Part shown: one piece after another, positions 32,701 through 41,867 of the stretch
Layout: each line of letters starts with the position of its first letter
How positions within the stretch are numbered: position 1 is the stretch's first letter
Source of the DNA: SG8-40 sp963792855
GTDB taxonomy: Bacteria; Pseudomonadota; Gammaproteobacteria; Burkholderiales; Eutrophovitaceae
Length of the DNA stretch: 64,000 nucleotides
Direction of reading: 5' to 3'
NCBI GenBank assembly: GCA_963792855.1
Contig: CAWBXZ010000015.1
Location: forward strand, 1 to 64,000
Program-made: the position numbers and the translations under genes
The notes under the pieces: generated by a model
Told to the model about the DNA's origin: nothing
Seen by the model: the letters and a program-made list of their open reading frames with translations, nothing else
The model's database searches: none

Positions 32701-33957
32701 TTATCCGCGAACATGCCCGTCACCCAGCACGACCCACTTCAGCGATGTCAGCCCTTCCAGTCCGACCGGGCCGCGCGCGTGAAGTTTGTCGGTTGAAATG
32801 CCGATCTCCGCGCCGAGGCCGTACTCAAAGCCGTCGGCAAAACGTGTTGACGCATTGACCATGACCGAGCTCGAGTCCACTTCCCGCAGAAACCGGCGTG
32901 CCCGGCTCCAGTCCTCGGTGACAATCGCGTCGGTATGCTGCGATCCGTATTGCGTGATGTGGTCAATCGCTTCGTCCAGGCCGTCCACCACGCGTACCGC
33001 CAGTATCGGCGCCAGATACTCCGCATACCAGTCTTCCTCGGACGCCGCCTTCATTCCGGCAACCAGCGCGCGCGCTGCGTCGTCGCCGCGCAGTTCCACG
33101 CCCTTGTCGATGTAAATTCTTGCCAGGGCCGGCAGGATGGCGCCGGCGATGTCCTTGTGCACCAGCAGCGTTTCCAGCGTGTTGCAGGTGCCGTAACGCT
33201 GCGTCTTGGCATTGTCGGCGATGCGTATGGCCTTTTCCTTGTCGGCCTTGTCGTCGATATACACGTGACACACGCCGTCCAGGTGCTTCAGCACCGGAAT
33301 CCGCGCTTCGTTTGAAACGCGTTCGATCAGGCCCTTGCCGCCGCGTGGCACGATGATGTCCACGTATTCCTTCATCGTAATCAGCTCGCCGACCGCGGCA
33401 CGATCGGTCGTTTCGATGACCTGCACTGCCTTCTCCGGCAATCCGGCGGCACGCAAACCTTCGTGCACGCAAGCACCGATCGCCTGATTCGAGTGTATCG
33501 CCTCGGAGCCGCCGCGCAGAATGGCGGCGTTACCGGCTTTGAGGCACAAGCCCGCCGCGTCTGCGGTGACGTTCGGACGCGACTCGTAAATGATGCCGAT
33601 GACACCGAGCGGCACGCGCATGTGTCCGACCTGGATGCCGCTCGGACGATAGCGCATGTCGCTGATTTCGCCGACCGGGTCGGGAAGCTGCGCAATCTGG
33701 CGCAATCCTTCGGCCATGGCGGCGACGCTCTTCCCGTCAAGTGTCAACCGGTCGATCATGGCCGCATCCAGACCTCTGGCGGTTGCGGCCTCGACATCCC
33801 TGGCATTCGCTTTCAGCAACCCGGCGCTGTTACGTTCGATGGCGAGGGCAATCGTTTCGAGGGCCAGATTCTTGGCACGCGTTTCGGCGCGCGCGAGCTC
33901 GCGCGAAGCAACGCGCGCGTCACGGCCAATGCCGTACATGTAAGACTGAATATCCAT
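32701..33957 (-). CDS. proA: Glutamate-5-semialdehyde dehydrogenase (gamma-glutamyl phosphate reductase)
   Basis: The 418-residue aldehyde-dehydrogenase-fold enzyme reduces gamma-glutamyl phosphate to glutamate semialdehyde in proline synthesis. It has GVIGIIYESRPNVTADAAGL, GSEAIHSNQAIGACVHEGLR, the catalytic Cys in RYGTCNTLETLLVHKDIA and the C-terminal FADGFEYGLGAEIGISTDKL. The full length is normal. It lies 68 bp downstream of holA on the same strand, the holA-proA order seen in betaproteobacteria. Confidence 0.96.
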   Translation of the reverse strand: MDIQSYMYGIGRDARVASRELARAETRAKNLALETIALAIERNSAGLLKANARDVEAATARGLDAAMIDRLTLDGKSVAAMAEGLRQIAQLPDPVGEISDMRYRPSGIQVGHMRVPLGVIGIIYESRPNVTADAAGLCLKAGNAAILRGGSEAIHSNQAIGACVHEGLRAAGLPEKAVQVIETTDRAAVGELITMKEYVDIIVPRGGKGLIERVSNEARIPVLKHLDGVCHVYIDDKADKEKAIRIADNAKTQRYGTCNTLETLLVHKDIAGAILPALARIYIDKGVELRGDDAARALVAGMKAASEEDWYAEYLAPILAVRVVDGLDEAIDHITQYGSQHTDAIVTEDWSRARRFLREVDSSSVMVNASTRFADGFEYGLGAEIGISTDKLHARGPVGLEGLTSLKWVVLGDGHVRG

Positions 33958-34025
33958 GGAAGTGTGTGCCCGCCGTTATGACGGGATTTTACAGCGATTC
34001 GCCGATGCGAAGGTCCGGCGCCGGG

Positions 34026-35033
34026 TCAGCCTTGCGGCATCAGGGTCACGCCCAGATCCAGCAGGGCATCCCAGACGTCGCCTTTCGACAGGCCTTTTGC
34101 CATTCGGTCCACCCGCGCCGCTTTGCCCAGCGCGAGAAGCAACTGCCGCTGGTCGAGTTTGCGCAATGCCTGCGGCAGCAACTTCTGCCGGTCGCCCCAT
34201 ATGCGAAGCTCCTGCATTGCCTGGCGCATCGACACGCCGCGGTCAAGCAGGATTCTGACGCGGCCCATTGTCCGCGCTTCCTCGGCAACGGCCCACAGCA
34301 CCAGCGGCACGGCTGCGCCCTCGCCGCGCAGCCCGTCGATCATACGTACGAAATGGGCACGATCGCCGCGCAAAATGGTGGCGCCGAGTTCGAATACATT
34401 GAAACGTGCGACGTCCAGCACTGCGTTCCTGACGTCCTCGAAAGGCAGCTCTCCCGGCGCAAACAGCAGCGCCAGTTTCTGCACCTCCTGGTGCGCCGCC
34501 ATCAGATTGCCTTCGACGCGTTCGGCAATGAAGGCGACCGTTTCACGCGAAGCACTTTGCTCCTGTTGCGCCAGCCGTTTCAGGATCCAGGCCGGCAGCT
34601 GATCCCGTGTTACCGCCTTGGCGTGAACCGTTTCACCGGCTTTTTCCAGCGCGCCAAACCAGCGCGATCCCAGCGCCTGTCGATCGAGTGCCGGCAGGCT
34701 CACTACGGTCAGCGTGTCCGGCGGCAGCGAGTCGCAGTATTCAACGAGCGCCTCGGCGCCGTTTCTTCCCGGCTTGCCGTTCGGTATGCGCAGGTCGATC
34801 ATCCGCTTGCTGGCAAAAAGCGAGAGGCTTTGGCCCGCTTCGCGTAGCGCGCTCCAGTCAAAATTCGCTTCCGAGATAAATATTTCACGTTCCTCGAAAC
34901 CGGCGGCAACGGCGGCAGCACGGATGCGGTCCGCGGCCTCGAGTGCAAGCAGCAACTCCTCGCCGAATACCACGTAAAGCGGCGCGAGTTCGCGATTGAG
35001 CCGTTGGGGAAGCTGGTCGGAGTCGAATCGCAT
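34026..35033 (-). CDS. holA: DNA polymerase III delta subunit
   Basis: Delta opens the sliding clamp as part of the clamp loader. The 335-residue protein has the HolA N-terminus MRFDSDQLPQRLNRELAPLY and VVFGEELLLALEAADRIRAA, an AAA-like fold without a Walker A motif as usual for delta, and the C-terminal collar helices. The gene is 16 bp from ptsI; usual neighbours leuS and lptE are absent upstream, so the locus has been rearranged relative to the common order. Confidence 0.9.
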   Translation of the reverse strand: MRFDSDQLPQRLNRELAPLYVVFGEELLLALEAADRIRAAAVAAGFEEREIFISEANFDWSALREAGQSLSLFASKRMIDLRIPNGKPGRNGAEALVEYCDSLPPDTLTVVSLPALDRQALGSRWFGALEKAGETVHAKAVTRDQLPAWILKRLAQQEQSASRETVAFIAERVEGNLMAAHQEVQKLALLFAPGELPFEDVRNAVLDVARFNVFELGATILRGDRAHFVRMIDGLRGEGAAVPLVLWAVAEEARTMGRVRILLDRGVSMRQAMQELRIWGDRQKLLPQALRKLDQRQLLLALGKAARVDRMAKGLSKGDVWDALLDLGVTLMPQG

Positions 35034-35049
35034 CGGTAGCGAAACCGCT

Positions 35050-36774
35050 TCAGACGTTCATTTGCTGCAGCAGATTCTCGATGCGATCGGAGACGTGGCT
35101 TCGCAGGATCTTCTGTGTTGTTCCTGCCAGATCCGCCACGCCGGTCTGAAGCACGACCTGTTTTACCGCCAGCAAATAGGCCGGGTGCATCGAAAACTGG
35201 CGTAAGCCGAAGCCGAGCAGCAAGCGCGTCAAGCGCGTGTCGCCCGCCATTTCACCGCAAACCGCAACCGGTTTTCCGGTCCGGTTGGCGCTGCGGATGA
35301 TGTGCGAAACCAGTTCGAGAACAGCGGGGTGCAGCGGGTCGTACAGGTGTGCGACCGTATCGTCGCTGCGGTCGATCGCAAGCGTGTACTGAATCAGGTC
35401 ATTGGTGCCAATCGACAGGAAGTCGAGTTTTCGCATGAACATGTTGACCGACAGTGCGGCTGCCGGAACTTCGATCATGCCGCCGACTTCAACCGCGTCG
35501 TCGTACGGTATGCCCTGTGTGTCCAGCGACGCCTTGGCCTCGGCAATGAGATGCAGCGACTGTTCGATTTCATGCATCGAGGACAGCATCGGAATCAGGA
35601 TCCGGATCCTGCCGTAATGCGAGGCGCGCAGAATGGCGCGCAACTGGTGATGGAACAAACGCGGCTCGGCGAGGCATAAGCGGATGGCCCGCAAGCCAAG
35701 CGCCGGATTCGGCGCGACGCGGCCGAAATTCTCCGCCTGCTTGTCCGCGCCGAGATCGAACGTGCGGATCGTGACCGGCATGCCTTCCATTTCCTGCGCT
35801 ACCCGGCGATATGACTCGAACTGCTCGTCCTCACTCGGCAGGTCGCCGCGGTTCAGAAACAGGAACTCGGTACGAAACAGTCCGATACCCGTGGCGCCGT
35901 TTTCTCTCGCCACGGCAACGTCATCGGGCAGTTCGATGTTGGCGTGCAATTCAACGTCGATGTGGTCCAGCGTGGCGGTCCTGGTTCGCGTGATGCGTTT
36001 GAGTTTCTCGCGTTCCAGCTGCAACTGGTCCTGGCGCAGCCTGTACTCGGTAAGGACAGACGCATCCGGATTGACGATGACCACTCCGTTGTTGCCGTCG
36101 ACGATCAGCGTTTCGTTCTCGCGGATGAGCGTTCGCGCCAGATGCAAGGCCACTACCGAGGGTATGTTGAGACTGCGCGCCACGATTGCGGTGTGTGAGG
36201 TTGCGCCGCCAAGGTCGGTAATGAAGCTCGCAAAATGATGCTGCTTGAACACGATCACGTCGGCAGGAGACAGGTCGTGCGCCACCAGAATGGCGTTTTC
36301 TTCCGGGATGCCGCGCACCGCGTAGCCGGGGCGCCCCAGCAGCGCCTTGAGCACGCGCTCGACAACCTGGTGAATGTCGGCCTTGCGCTCTCGCAGATAA
36401 GCGTCCTCGATCCGGGCGAACTGCTCCACCAGGGCGTCCATTTGCAGCTTCAGCGCCCATTCGGCATTGCAGCGCATGGATTCGATGAGCTGTTTGGGGA
36501 CTTTGGACAGCGTCGAATCTTCGAGGATCATACGGTGCAGGTTGAGAAAGGCTTCGAACTCTGCCGGCGGCGCACCTGCCGGAATGTGGTTGGCGAGTTC
36601 CGTCAGGTCTTCGCGGACCTGGGCGATTGCGGCATCGAAACGGGATTGCTCGGTTGCAACCTGTGACTCCGGAATGTCGTAGTGCGCGACTTCCAGCTGT
36701 GCATGCGACACCAGTTGGGCTCGCCCGATCGCAATGCCGCCGGATACGCCGACGCCATGTATCGTAAAGCTCAT
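35050..36774 (-). CDS. ptsI: Phosphoenolpyruvate-protein phosphotransferase (enzyme I)
   Basis: The 574-residue EI has the phosphorylated His in LGGATSHTAIVARSLNIPSV, the PEP site GIGLFRTEFLFLNRGDLPSE, the NPALGLRAIRLCLAEP segment and the C-terminal catalytic Cys in GKPVAVCGEMAGD. It autophosphorylates with PEP and passes phosphate to HPr. No sugar permease (EIIBC) accompanies it, so in this organism the system probably has a regulatory role. The ATG at 36774 gives MSFTIHGVGVSGGIAIGRAQ. Confidence 0.96.
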   Translation of the reverse strand: MSFTIHGVGVSGGIAIGRAQLVSHAQLEVAHYDIPESQVATEQSRFDAAIAQVREDLTELANHIPAGAPPAEFEAFLNLHRMILEDSTLSKVPKQLIESMRCNAEWALKLQMDALVEQFARIEDAYLRERKADIHQVVERVLKALLGRPGYAVRGIPEENAILVAHDLSPADVIVFKQHHFASFITDLGGATSHTAIVARSLNIPSVVALHLARTLIRENETLIVDGNNGVVIVNPDASVLTEYRLRQDQLQLEREKLKRITRTRTATLDHIDVELHANIELPDDVAVARENGATGIGLFRTEFLFLNRGDLPSEDEQFESYRRVAQEMEGMPVTIRTFDLGADKQAENFGRVAPNPALGLRAIRLCLAEPRLFHHQLRAILRASHYGRIRILIPMLSSMHEIEQSLHLIAEAKASLDTQGIPYDDAVEVGGMIEVPAAALSVNMFMRKLDFLSIGTNDLIQYTLAIDRSDDTVAHLYDPLHPAVLELVSHIIRSANRTGKPVAVCGEMAGDTRLTRLLLGFGLRQFSMHPAYLLAVKQVVLQTGVADLAGTTQKILRSHVSDRIENLLQQMNV

Positions 36775-36908
36775 GACGTGGTGAGGCTCATGAAACGCCG
36801 AGGCTGGTAAGACCAGTGAAACTCATTGGATGTGGAAATGCATCCACGGCTTTGATCCGTTGCCCTACATTGCAATGCGCGCGTGACAACAAGATGACAA
36901 GCGCTCAT

Positions 36909-37175
36909 TCACCCTCTCCGAACTTGTCCTCGATCAAGGCCGACCAATGCATCCATTGCCGCCTGCTCGTCCGGTCCGTCCGTTTCGAGTTCGACGCTGC
37001 TTCCCTTTGCCGCTGCCAGCATCATGACGCCCATGATGCTCTTGGCATTGACACGGCGGCCGTCGCGCGACATCCACACCTCGCACTGGAAACTGCTGGC
37101 GAGTTGGGTGAGTTTGGCCGACGCCCTGGCGTGCAAGCCGAGGCGGTTAACGATTTCGATGTCCTGACGCAGCAT
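36909..37175 (-). CDS. ptsH: Phosphocarrier protein HPr
   Basis: The 88-residue HPr has the phospho-His15 region NRLGLHARASAKLTQLASSF and the Ser46-type region RVNAKSIMGVMMLAAAKGSS. It relays phosphate from EI to the EIIA encoded just upstream. The 5' end overlaps the EIIA gene by 29 bases, indicating tight coupling. The C-terminus (LDRGQVRRG) is slightly longer and more basic than in E. coli. Confidence 0.95.
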   Translation of the reverse strand: MLRQDIEIVNRLGLHARASAKLTQLASSFQCEVWMSRDGRRVNAKSIMGVMMLAAAKGSSVELETDGPDEQAAMDALVGLDRGQVRRG

Positions 37176-37572
37176 TGCGAACCTGACTGAATGGTATTTG
37201 CATGACGCCTTCCGCGCCGCCCGACAGAGCCTTGTCGACGACGATCCGCAACGGATCGTCCCTGTAGGTCAGCGCGCGTATCAGCATCGGCAGATTGACG
37301 CCGGCGACCCCTTCGACTTTCCCCGGGGTCAGCAACCGGCTCGCGATATTACACGGTGTCGCCCCGATGATGTCGGAAAACACCAGCACGCCGCTGCCCT
37401 GGTCGAGTGTGCGCAGGAGCCTGATTGCCTGCGGCACAATCTGTTCGGGATCGTCCTGTGGCGTGATGCCGATCTGCATGACGTAGGGCGGGCGGGCGCC
37501 CATCACGTGGCTGGCACATTGAATCAGGCTTTCGCCAAGAGTGCCGTGGGTAATCAGGAGTATTCCAACCAT
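37147..37572 (-). CDS. PTS mannose-family EIIA component
   Basis: From the ATG at 37572 the 141-residue protein reads MVGILLITHGTLGESLIQCA, with the phospho-accepting His in ITHGTLGES and VFSDIIGATPCNIASRLLTP, typical of EIIA-Man domains. The longer open frame upstream is not family-like. It lacks any fused EIIB domain. Together with HPr and EI it forms the truncated, probably regulatory PTS of betaproteobacteria downstream of gshB. Confidence 0.9.
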   Translation of the reverse strand: MVGILLITHGTLGESLIQCASHVMGARPPYVMQIGITPQDDPEQIVPQAIRLLRTLDQGSGVLVFSDIIGATPCNIASRLLTPGKVEGVAGVNLPMLIRALTYRDDPLRIVVDKALSGGAEGVMQIPFSQVRNAASGHRNR

Positions 37573-37682
37573 CTTCAGCGCAGGTGCCAGTCCGCCAAAC
37601 CACGCATTGTAACGCCGCAGGCGCCGGTATGCCGGGTTTGCAACTTCACGCCGCGGCCGGAAGTCGTCGTGCGGTCGAGCGT

Positions 37683-38627
37683 TTACCCGGCAAGGTTTCT
37701 CTCCAGCGCGTCGATAAACATGCCGGCAACATTGCACTCGGTCTGGTCGTGGATCTCGCGCATGCAGGTCGGGCTGGTGACATTGACTTCGGTCAGCTTG
37801 CCGCCGATGACGTCAAGGCCCACCAGTAACAGGCCGCAGGCCTTGAGTTCGGGGCCCAGCGCTTCCGCGATTTCGCGCTCGCGCGGTGTAATCGGCATCG
37901 CCACGCCGCGACCGCCGGCCGCGAGGTTGCCGCGGTTCTCTCCCGGCTTGGGAATGCGCGCGAGTGTGTATGGCACCGGGGAGCCGTCGATGACGAGCAC
38001 GCGCTTGTCGCCTTCGCTGATCTCGGGGATGAAGCGTTGCGCCATGATGGTACGCCGCCCCAGTTGCGTCAGTGTTTCGATGATTACCCCCAGGTTGGGG
38101 TCGTCATGGCGGGAGCGGAAAATCGACGCACCGCCCATGCCGTCCAGCGGCTTCAGGATCACGTCGATATGTTCCTCGGCAAAATCTCGGATGAGGGATT
38201 CATGCCGGGTGACCAGCGTTGGTGCGATGAACTCCGCAAACCGGGCGATGGACAGTTTTTCGTTGAAATCGCGGATTGCGCCTGGCCGGTTGAACACCGG
38301 TGTCCCTTCTTCTTCCGCCAATTCGAGCAGGTAGGTACTGTAGACGTACTCCATGTCGAATGGCGGATCCTTGCGCATGATGATGCAATCGAAGTCCTTC
38401 GGCGACATCGCACGGCGCCCGCTCACCCGATACCAGTCCTTGTCGTTACCGGTTAGTTCGAGATCCTGGGCAAAGCAGACTATCTGCCCGCTGTTCCAGA
38501 CCAGGTCCTCCTGCCGCATCACTGCAAGGCGGTGCCCGCGTCCGTCCGCCTCCTGCATCATCGCGTAGGAGGTGTCCTTGTAGGTCTTGATGCTTTCGAG
38601 CGGGTCGAGGATAAACAGAATTCTCAT
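37683..38627 (-). CDS. gshB: Glutathione synthetase
   Basis: The 314-residue ATP-grasp enzyme joins glycine to gamma-glutamylcysteine. It reads MRILFILDPLESIKTYKDTS, with KPLDGMGGASIFR (ATP loop), GDKRVLVIDGSPVPYTLARI and VGLDVIGGKLTEVNVTSPTC. The ATG at 38627 is preferred over 38633 because AGAAGAA is then at normal distance. It heads the gshB-EIIA-ptsH-ptsI order known from betaproteobacteria. It supplies the glutathione required by the peroxiredoxin-glutaredoxin, GST and glutaredoxin-DinB proteins of this window. Confidence 0.96.
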   Translation of the reverse strand: MRILFILDPLESIKTYKDTSYAMMQEADGRGHRLAVMRQEDLVWNSGQIVCFAQDLELTGNDKDWYRVSGRRAMSPKDFDCIIMRKDPPFDMEYVYSTYLLELAEEEGTPVFNRPGAIRDFNEKLSIARFAEFIAPTLVTRHESLIRDFAEEHIDVILKPLDGMGGASIFRSRHDDPNLGVIIETLTQLGRRTIMAQRFIPEISEGDKRVLVIDGSPVPYTLARIPKPGENRGNLAAGGRGVAMPITPREREIAEALGPELKACGLLLVGLDVIGGKLTEVNVTSPTCMREIHDQTECNVAGMFIDALERNLAG

Positions 38628-38794
38628 GAACATTTCTTCTGCTGTCCGATGGCAATTGTCATCGCCCGACAGCCTGGAATAAGAGTGGGTGAGGGCAGTG
38701 CGCGAGTGTGCGCGGATTGTAGCAGAGGGTTTCGGCCGTGCTGCGGGCCGGAGTAGATACCGGTTCGCGATCGAATCTGCGCACGCAAAAAAAA

Positions 38795-38816
38795 CGGGCG
38801 CCTCGAAAGGCGCCCG
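38795..38816 (-). terminator. Rho-independent terminator of glnK-amtB
   Basis: CGGGCGCCT and AGGCGCCCG form a perfect 9-bp stem around a CGAA tetraloop. On the minus strand the stem is followed by eight consecutive T residues. It lies about 65 bp past the amtB stop. Confidence 0.95.
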
Positions 38817-38882
38817 CAAGGGGGAGGGTGTTACAGGGGTTGGTTGACAGGGGCCCCGCTTTGTTTTTGTCGGCCCCGGTGC

Positions 38883-40175
38883 TTAAACGTGGTAGGCGAC
38901 CTCGCCGTGTTGTGTCGCGTCGAGACCTTCGCGTTCCTCGTCTTCCGGCACCCGCAGTCCGATGACCGCATCGATTATCTTGAACAGGATGAAGCTGATA
39001 ATGCCTGTCCAGACGATGGTGACCAGTACGCTGACGATCTGGGTCACGACCTGGCCGCCCATGGTGACGCCTTCGGCGAAACCACCGCCGCCGAACGAGG
39101 TCGAGGCGAGGAAGCCGGTGCCGATGGCGCCGATAATGCCGCCGACACCATGTACGCCGAACACATCAAGCGAATCGTCGTAGCCGAACATCGACTTCAG
39201 TCCGGTCACTGCCCAGAAACACACGATGCCGGAGATGATGCCGAGAATGATGGCACCCATCGGCCCGACAAAAGCGCATGCGGGAGTGATCGCGACGAGG
39301 CCGGCAACTGCGCCGGAGGCGCCGCCAAGCATGGTCGGCTTGCCGCGCGCAATCCACTCGATGAACAGCCAGCCGAGTACCGCGGCAGCGGTTGCGAGTT
39401 GGGTGTTGATCAGTACCAGCCCGGCAGTGCCGTCCGCGGCGAGTTCGCTGCCGACGTTGAAGCCGTACCAGCCCACCCACAGCAGTGACGCCCCGACCAT
39501 CGTGAAGGTCAGGTTATGCGGGGGCATGGCTTCCTTGCCGTAGCCGATGCGCTTGCCCAGCACGATGCAGCCAACCAGCGCGGCAATGCCGGCATTGATG
39601 TGCACCACGGTACCGCCGGCGAAGTCCATCGCACCCATTTGGCCGAGGAATCCACCGCCCCACACCATGTGCGCGATCGGGATGTAGCACAGGAACAGCC
39701 ACAACACCATGAACCACAGCACTGCGGAGAACTTGATGCGCTCGGCAAAGGCGCCGACGATCAGCGCCGGCGTAATGCAGGCGAAGGTCAGCTGGAAGGT
39801 CACGAACACATACTCGGGAATGGTGCCGCTGAGCGAATCCGGTGTGATGCCCGACAGGAACGATTTGCTGAAGCCGCCGTAGATGGAATTGAACGGCCCT
39901 TCGGTGAACGTCAGGCTGTAGCCGAACAGCGCCCAGAGGATCGACATCAGGGCGAACGTGGCGAAAACCTGCATCAGCACTGACAGCATGTTCTTGGCGC
40001 GTACCAGGCCGCCATAGAACAAGGCCAGTCCGGGGATGGTCATCATGATGACCAGTACGGTGGCGACAATCATCCACGAGGTATCGCCCGAATCGAGCGT
40101 GTCCTGCGCCAGCACCGGCGTGGCGGCGGTGAGTGCTCCCGCCAGCGCGGACCACGAAAGGATTTTTCTGAGCAT
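38883..40175 (-). CDS. amtB: Ammonium transporter AmtB
   Basis: The 430-residue protein has a cleavable N-terminal signal (MLRKILSWSALAGALTAATP) and eleven membrane helices, as is usual for AmtB. Motifs include IPGLALFYGGLVRAKNMLSV, the first pore His in GGTVVHINAGIAALVG and the second in DSLDVFGVHGVGGIIGAIGT. It conducts ammonium across the inner membrane and is gated by the PII protein GlnK encoded just upstream on the same transcript. It is followed by a strong terminator. Confidence 0.97.
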   Translation of the reverse strand: MLRKILSWSALAGALTAATPVLAQDTLDSGDTSWMIVATVLVIMMTIPGLALFYGGLVRAKNMLSVLMQVFATFALMSILWALFGYSLTFTEGPFNSIYGGFSKSFLSGITPDSLSGTIPEYVFVTFQLTFACITPALIVGAFAERIKFSAVLWFMVLWLFLCYIPIAHMVWGGGFLGQMGAMDFAGGTVVHINAGIAALVGCIVLGKRIGYGKEAMPPHNLTFTMVGASLLWVGWYGFNVGSELAADGTAGLVLINTQLATAAAVLGWLFIEWIARGKPTMLGGASGAVAGLVAITPACAFVGPMGAIILGIISGIVCFWAVTGLKSMFGYDDSLDVFGVHGVGGIIGAIGTGFLASTSFGGGGFAEGVTMGGQVVTQIVSVLVTIVWTGIISFILFKIIDAVIGLRVPEDEEREGLDATQHGEVAYHV

Positions 40176-40187
40176 TCCTGTTCTCCC

Positions 40188-40526
40188 TTACAGAGCATCC
40201 GCGCCGGTTTCGCCGGTGCGGATACGTACAACCTGTTCGAGATCGAAAACGAAGATCTTGCCGTCGCCGATTTTTCCGGTATTGGCTGATTTTTCGATCG
40301 CTTCAATGGCCTGATCAAGGACGTCGTCCTTGATGGCCGCTTCGATTTTTACCTTCGGTAGAAAATCGACGACGTACTCGGCACCGCGATACAGCTCGGT
40401 GTGTCCTTTCTGTCGGCCGAATCCCTTGACTTCGGTCACGGTGATGCCCTGTACGCCAATGGCGGACAGCGCTTCGCGGACCTCATCAAGCTTGAACGGC
40501 TTGATCACTGCACTCACGAGTTTCAT
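40188..40526 (-). CDS. glnK: Nitrogen regulatory protein PII (GlnK)
   Basis: The 112-residue PII protein MKLVSAVIKPFKLDEVREAL carries the T-loop GHTELYRGAEYVVDFLPK with uridylylatable Tyr51, the B-loop and the C-loop DGKIFVFDLEQVVRIRTGE. It senses ATP/ADP and 2-oxoglutarate and blocks AmtB when unmodified. It is 12 bp before amtB. A sigma-54 promoter and an NtrC-like palindrome lie upstream, so expression is expected under nitrogen limitation. Confidence 0.96.
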   Translation of the reverse strand: MKLVSAVIKPFKLDEVREALSAIGVQGITVTEVKGFGRQKGHTELYRGAEYVVDFLPKVKIEAAIKDDVLDQAIEAIEKSANTGKIGDGKIFVFDLEQVVRIRTGETGADAL

Positions 40527-40643
40527 GTTGTCTCCAGTTACCTAAGATGTTGAGCCCGGCGCTGCGCCGGGAATTCAATGTGCGGGTGCCTGCATCGTTC
40601 GCTGCCAGGCCCCGGATCCGGACAATCCAGCGCCAGTCGTTTT

Positions 40644-40659
40644 TGCAGGTTGTGTGCCA
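40644..40659 (-). promoter_or_regulatory. Sigma-54 promoter of glnK-amtB
   Basis: On the minus strand the sequence is TGGCACACAACCTGCA. The GG of the -24 element and the GC of the -12 element have the exact spacing required of sigma-54 promoters, and TGGCAC is a full consensus -24 box. The -12 box (CTGCA) has one departure from TTGCA. It is about 118 bp upstream of the glnK start. Confidence 0.85.
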
Positions 40660-40722
40660 GCTAGAAAACATATTAAATATCAAATAGTTAAAGGATTTCA
40701 GGCCCAGTTACGCGAGATTTAC

Positions 40723-40737
40723 GCACCAATGCGGTGC
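40723..40737. promoter_or_regulatory. NtrC-like enhancer site
   Basis: GCACC-N5-GGTGC is a perfect inverted repeat of the NtrC consensus form (GCACCA-N3-TGGTGC with the inner pair changed). It lies about 65-80 bp upstream of the sigma-54 promoter, within the range used by NtrC. A further half-site, TTGGTGCG, is at 40762-40769. The remainder of the 40527-40919 interval has no gene. Confidence 0.7.
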
Positions 40738-40919
40738 ATCATCGCGAGAAGCAGTCCCAAATTGGTGCGACCCCGTTTCGAGCCTTCGCTGCTGCTGGTG
40801 CCGTCAGGAAATCCCGCCACGCCGAGTGCAACAACGTGATGCCGGGATTTCCGTCGGGTAATGCCATAACCGCGTTCTGACAGGGCGAATGCACGATGTC
40901 ATCGACCTGTGCAGTTTCC

Positions 40920-41633
40920 TCAGAAGCTCTTGGATATCGAGAAGAAGACGCGATCCTCGGCGATAGCGGGAGGATTATCGATGTCGGTGTCGGTCCAGGC
41001 GAGCGTGTAATCCAGCCCGGTATAGGTGCCGTCACTGTAGGTCGCATAGACCTTGTAGTCGTCGTAATCGGCTGTGTCGTTGGGTGTGCCCGCCGTGGAG
41101 CCGTCGTACATCGTCGTGCCGTAGCTTCCGCCAATCGCCAGCCCCATCGGGAAGGCGTACTCGGCGGCAATATTGAAATAGCCGGAGCCCTTGGCATCGG
41201 TGATGCCGAATGCTTCGTCGCTGATGGTGTAGTTGTAGGCGGCCGACAGCCATTTCCATGCGCCTTTGAGGTAGACCTCGTCGGTGTTCAGGCTGCTTTC
41301 TCCAGGGTAGTCGTAGTGGAGGTAACCAACATCCATCCCCCAGTCGCCCCAGGTTTTTGCCCAGCCGACATACGCATCGAGTTCTACCGACGTGTCGGAA
41401 TTGAAATCGACGTTGGAAGCCCACGCGCCGGCATAAAGCCCGGTCGGTTCGCTCGACCAGTCGAATCCGCCTTGCACGGCGAACTTTTCATCGGTCTGGG
41501 AAATGCCGCGGAACACGTAATCGGTGGTGAACGTCAGGTTGGCGCTGATCGGCATCGAGGGCTCCGCCGAGGCGACGCCGGGCAGCGCGAGCGCGGCGGC
41601 GAGGGCAATTGCGGTTTTTTTGGCTTCAAACAT
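40920..41633 (-). CDS. TorF-type putative outer-membrane porin
   Basis: The 237-residue protein has a signal peptide (MFEAKKTAIALAAALALPGV, cleavage after ASA). The mature start SANLTFTTDYVFRGISQTDE is the hallmark of the proteobacterial family TIGR02001 (TorF family putative porin). Alternating hydrophobic strands with aromatic girdle residues and a terminal Phe (SISKSF) indicate a beta-barrel. Such genes sit next to glnK-amtB in many genomes. Its own sigma-54 promoter suggests it admits a nitrogen compound under nitrogen starvation; the solute is unknown. Confidence 0.85.
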   Translation of the reverse strand: MFEAKKTAIALAAALALPGVASAEPSMPISANLTFTTDYVFRGISQTDEKFAVQGGFDWSSEPTGLYAGAWASNVDFNSDTSVELDAYVGWAKTWGDWGMDVGYLHYDYPGESSLNTDEVYLKGAWKWLSAAYNYTISDEAFGITDAKGSGYFNIAAEYAFPMGLAIGGSYGTTMYDGSTAGTPNDTADYDDYKVYATYSDGTYTGLDYTLAWTDTDIDNPPAIAEDRVFFSISKSF

Positions 41634-41689
41634 GACTGTCTCCTGTTACAAGATGGAAGGAACAATGCAAAAGTGCGATGGTGCATTAC

Positions 41690-41704
41690 GCAATCGGCGT
41701 ACCA
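41690..41704 (-). promoter_or_regulatory. Sigma-54 promoter of the TorF-type porin gene
   Basis: On the minus strand the sequence is TGGTACGCCGATTGC. Both the -24 (TGGTAC) and -12 (TTGC) elements match, with exact spacing. It is 57 bp upstream of the porin start. Confidence 0.85.
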
Positions 41705-41778
41705 TGGCAATAAATATAATTTAAACAGATAGTTAGATGATTTCTCCATTATCGTTATGCTGCGTCGCCGCATCAGGC

Positions 41779-41806
41779 TGGTGCGAACTTGCGGGCGAAT
41801 GCACCA
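41779..41806. promoter_or_regulatory. Pair of NtrC-like half-sites upstream of the porin promoter
   Basis: TGGTGC at 41779-41784 and GCACCA at 41801-41806 are inverted copies of the NtrC half-site, 75-100 bp upstream of the sigma-54 promoter. Their orientation is the opposite of a classical NtrC dimer site, so this is a weaker call than the glnK site. Confidence 0.35.
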
Positions 41807-41867
41807 GAGCTGAGCAGGATGTTGGCGGGACGCCGTTTGTTACACTCGCGCGCGGGAGGCAAACACT

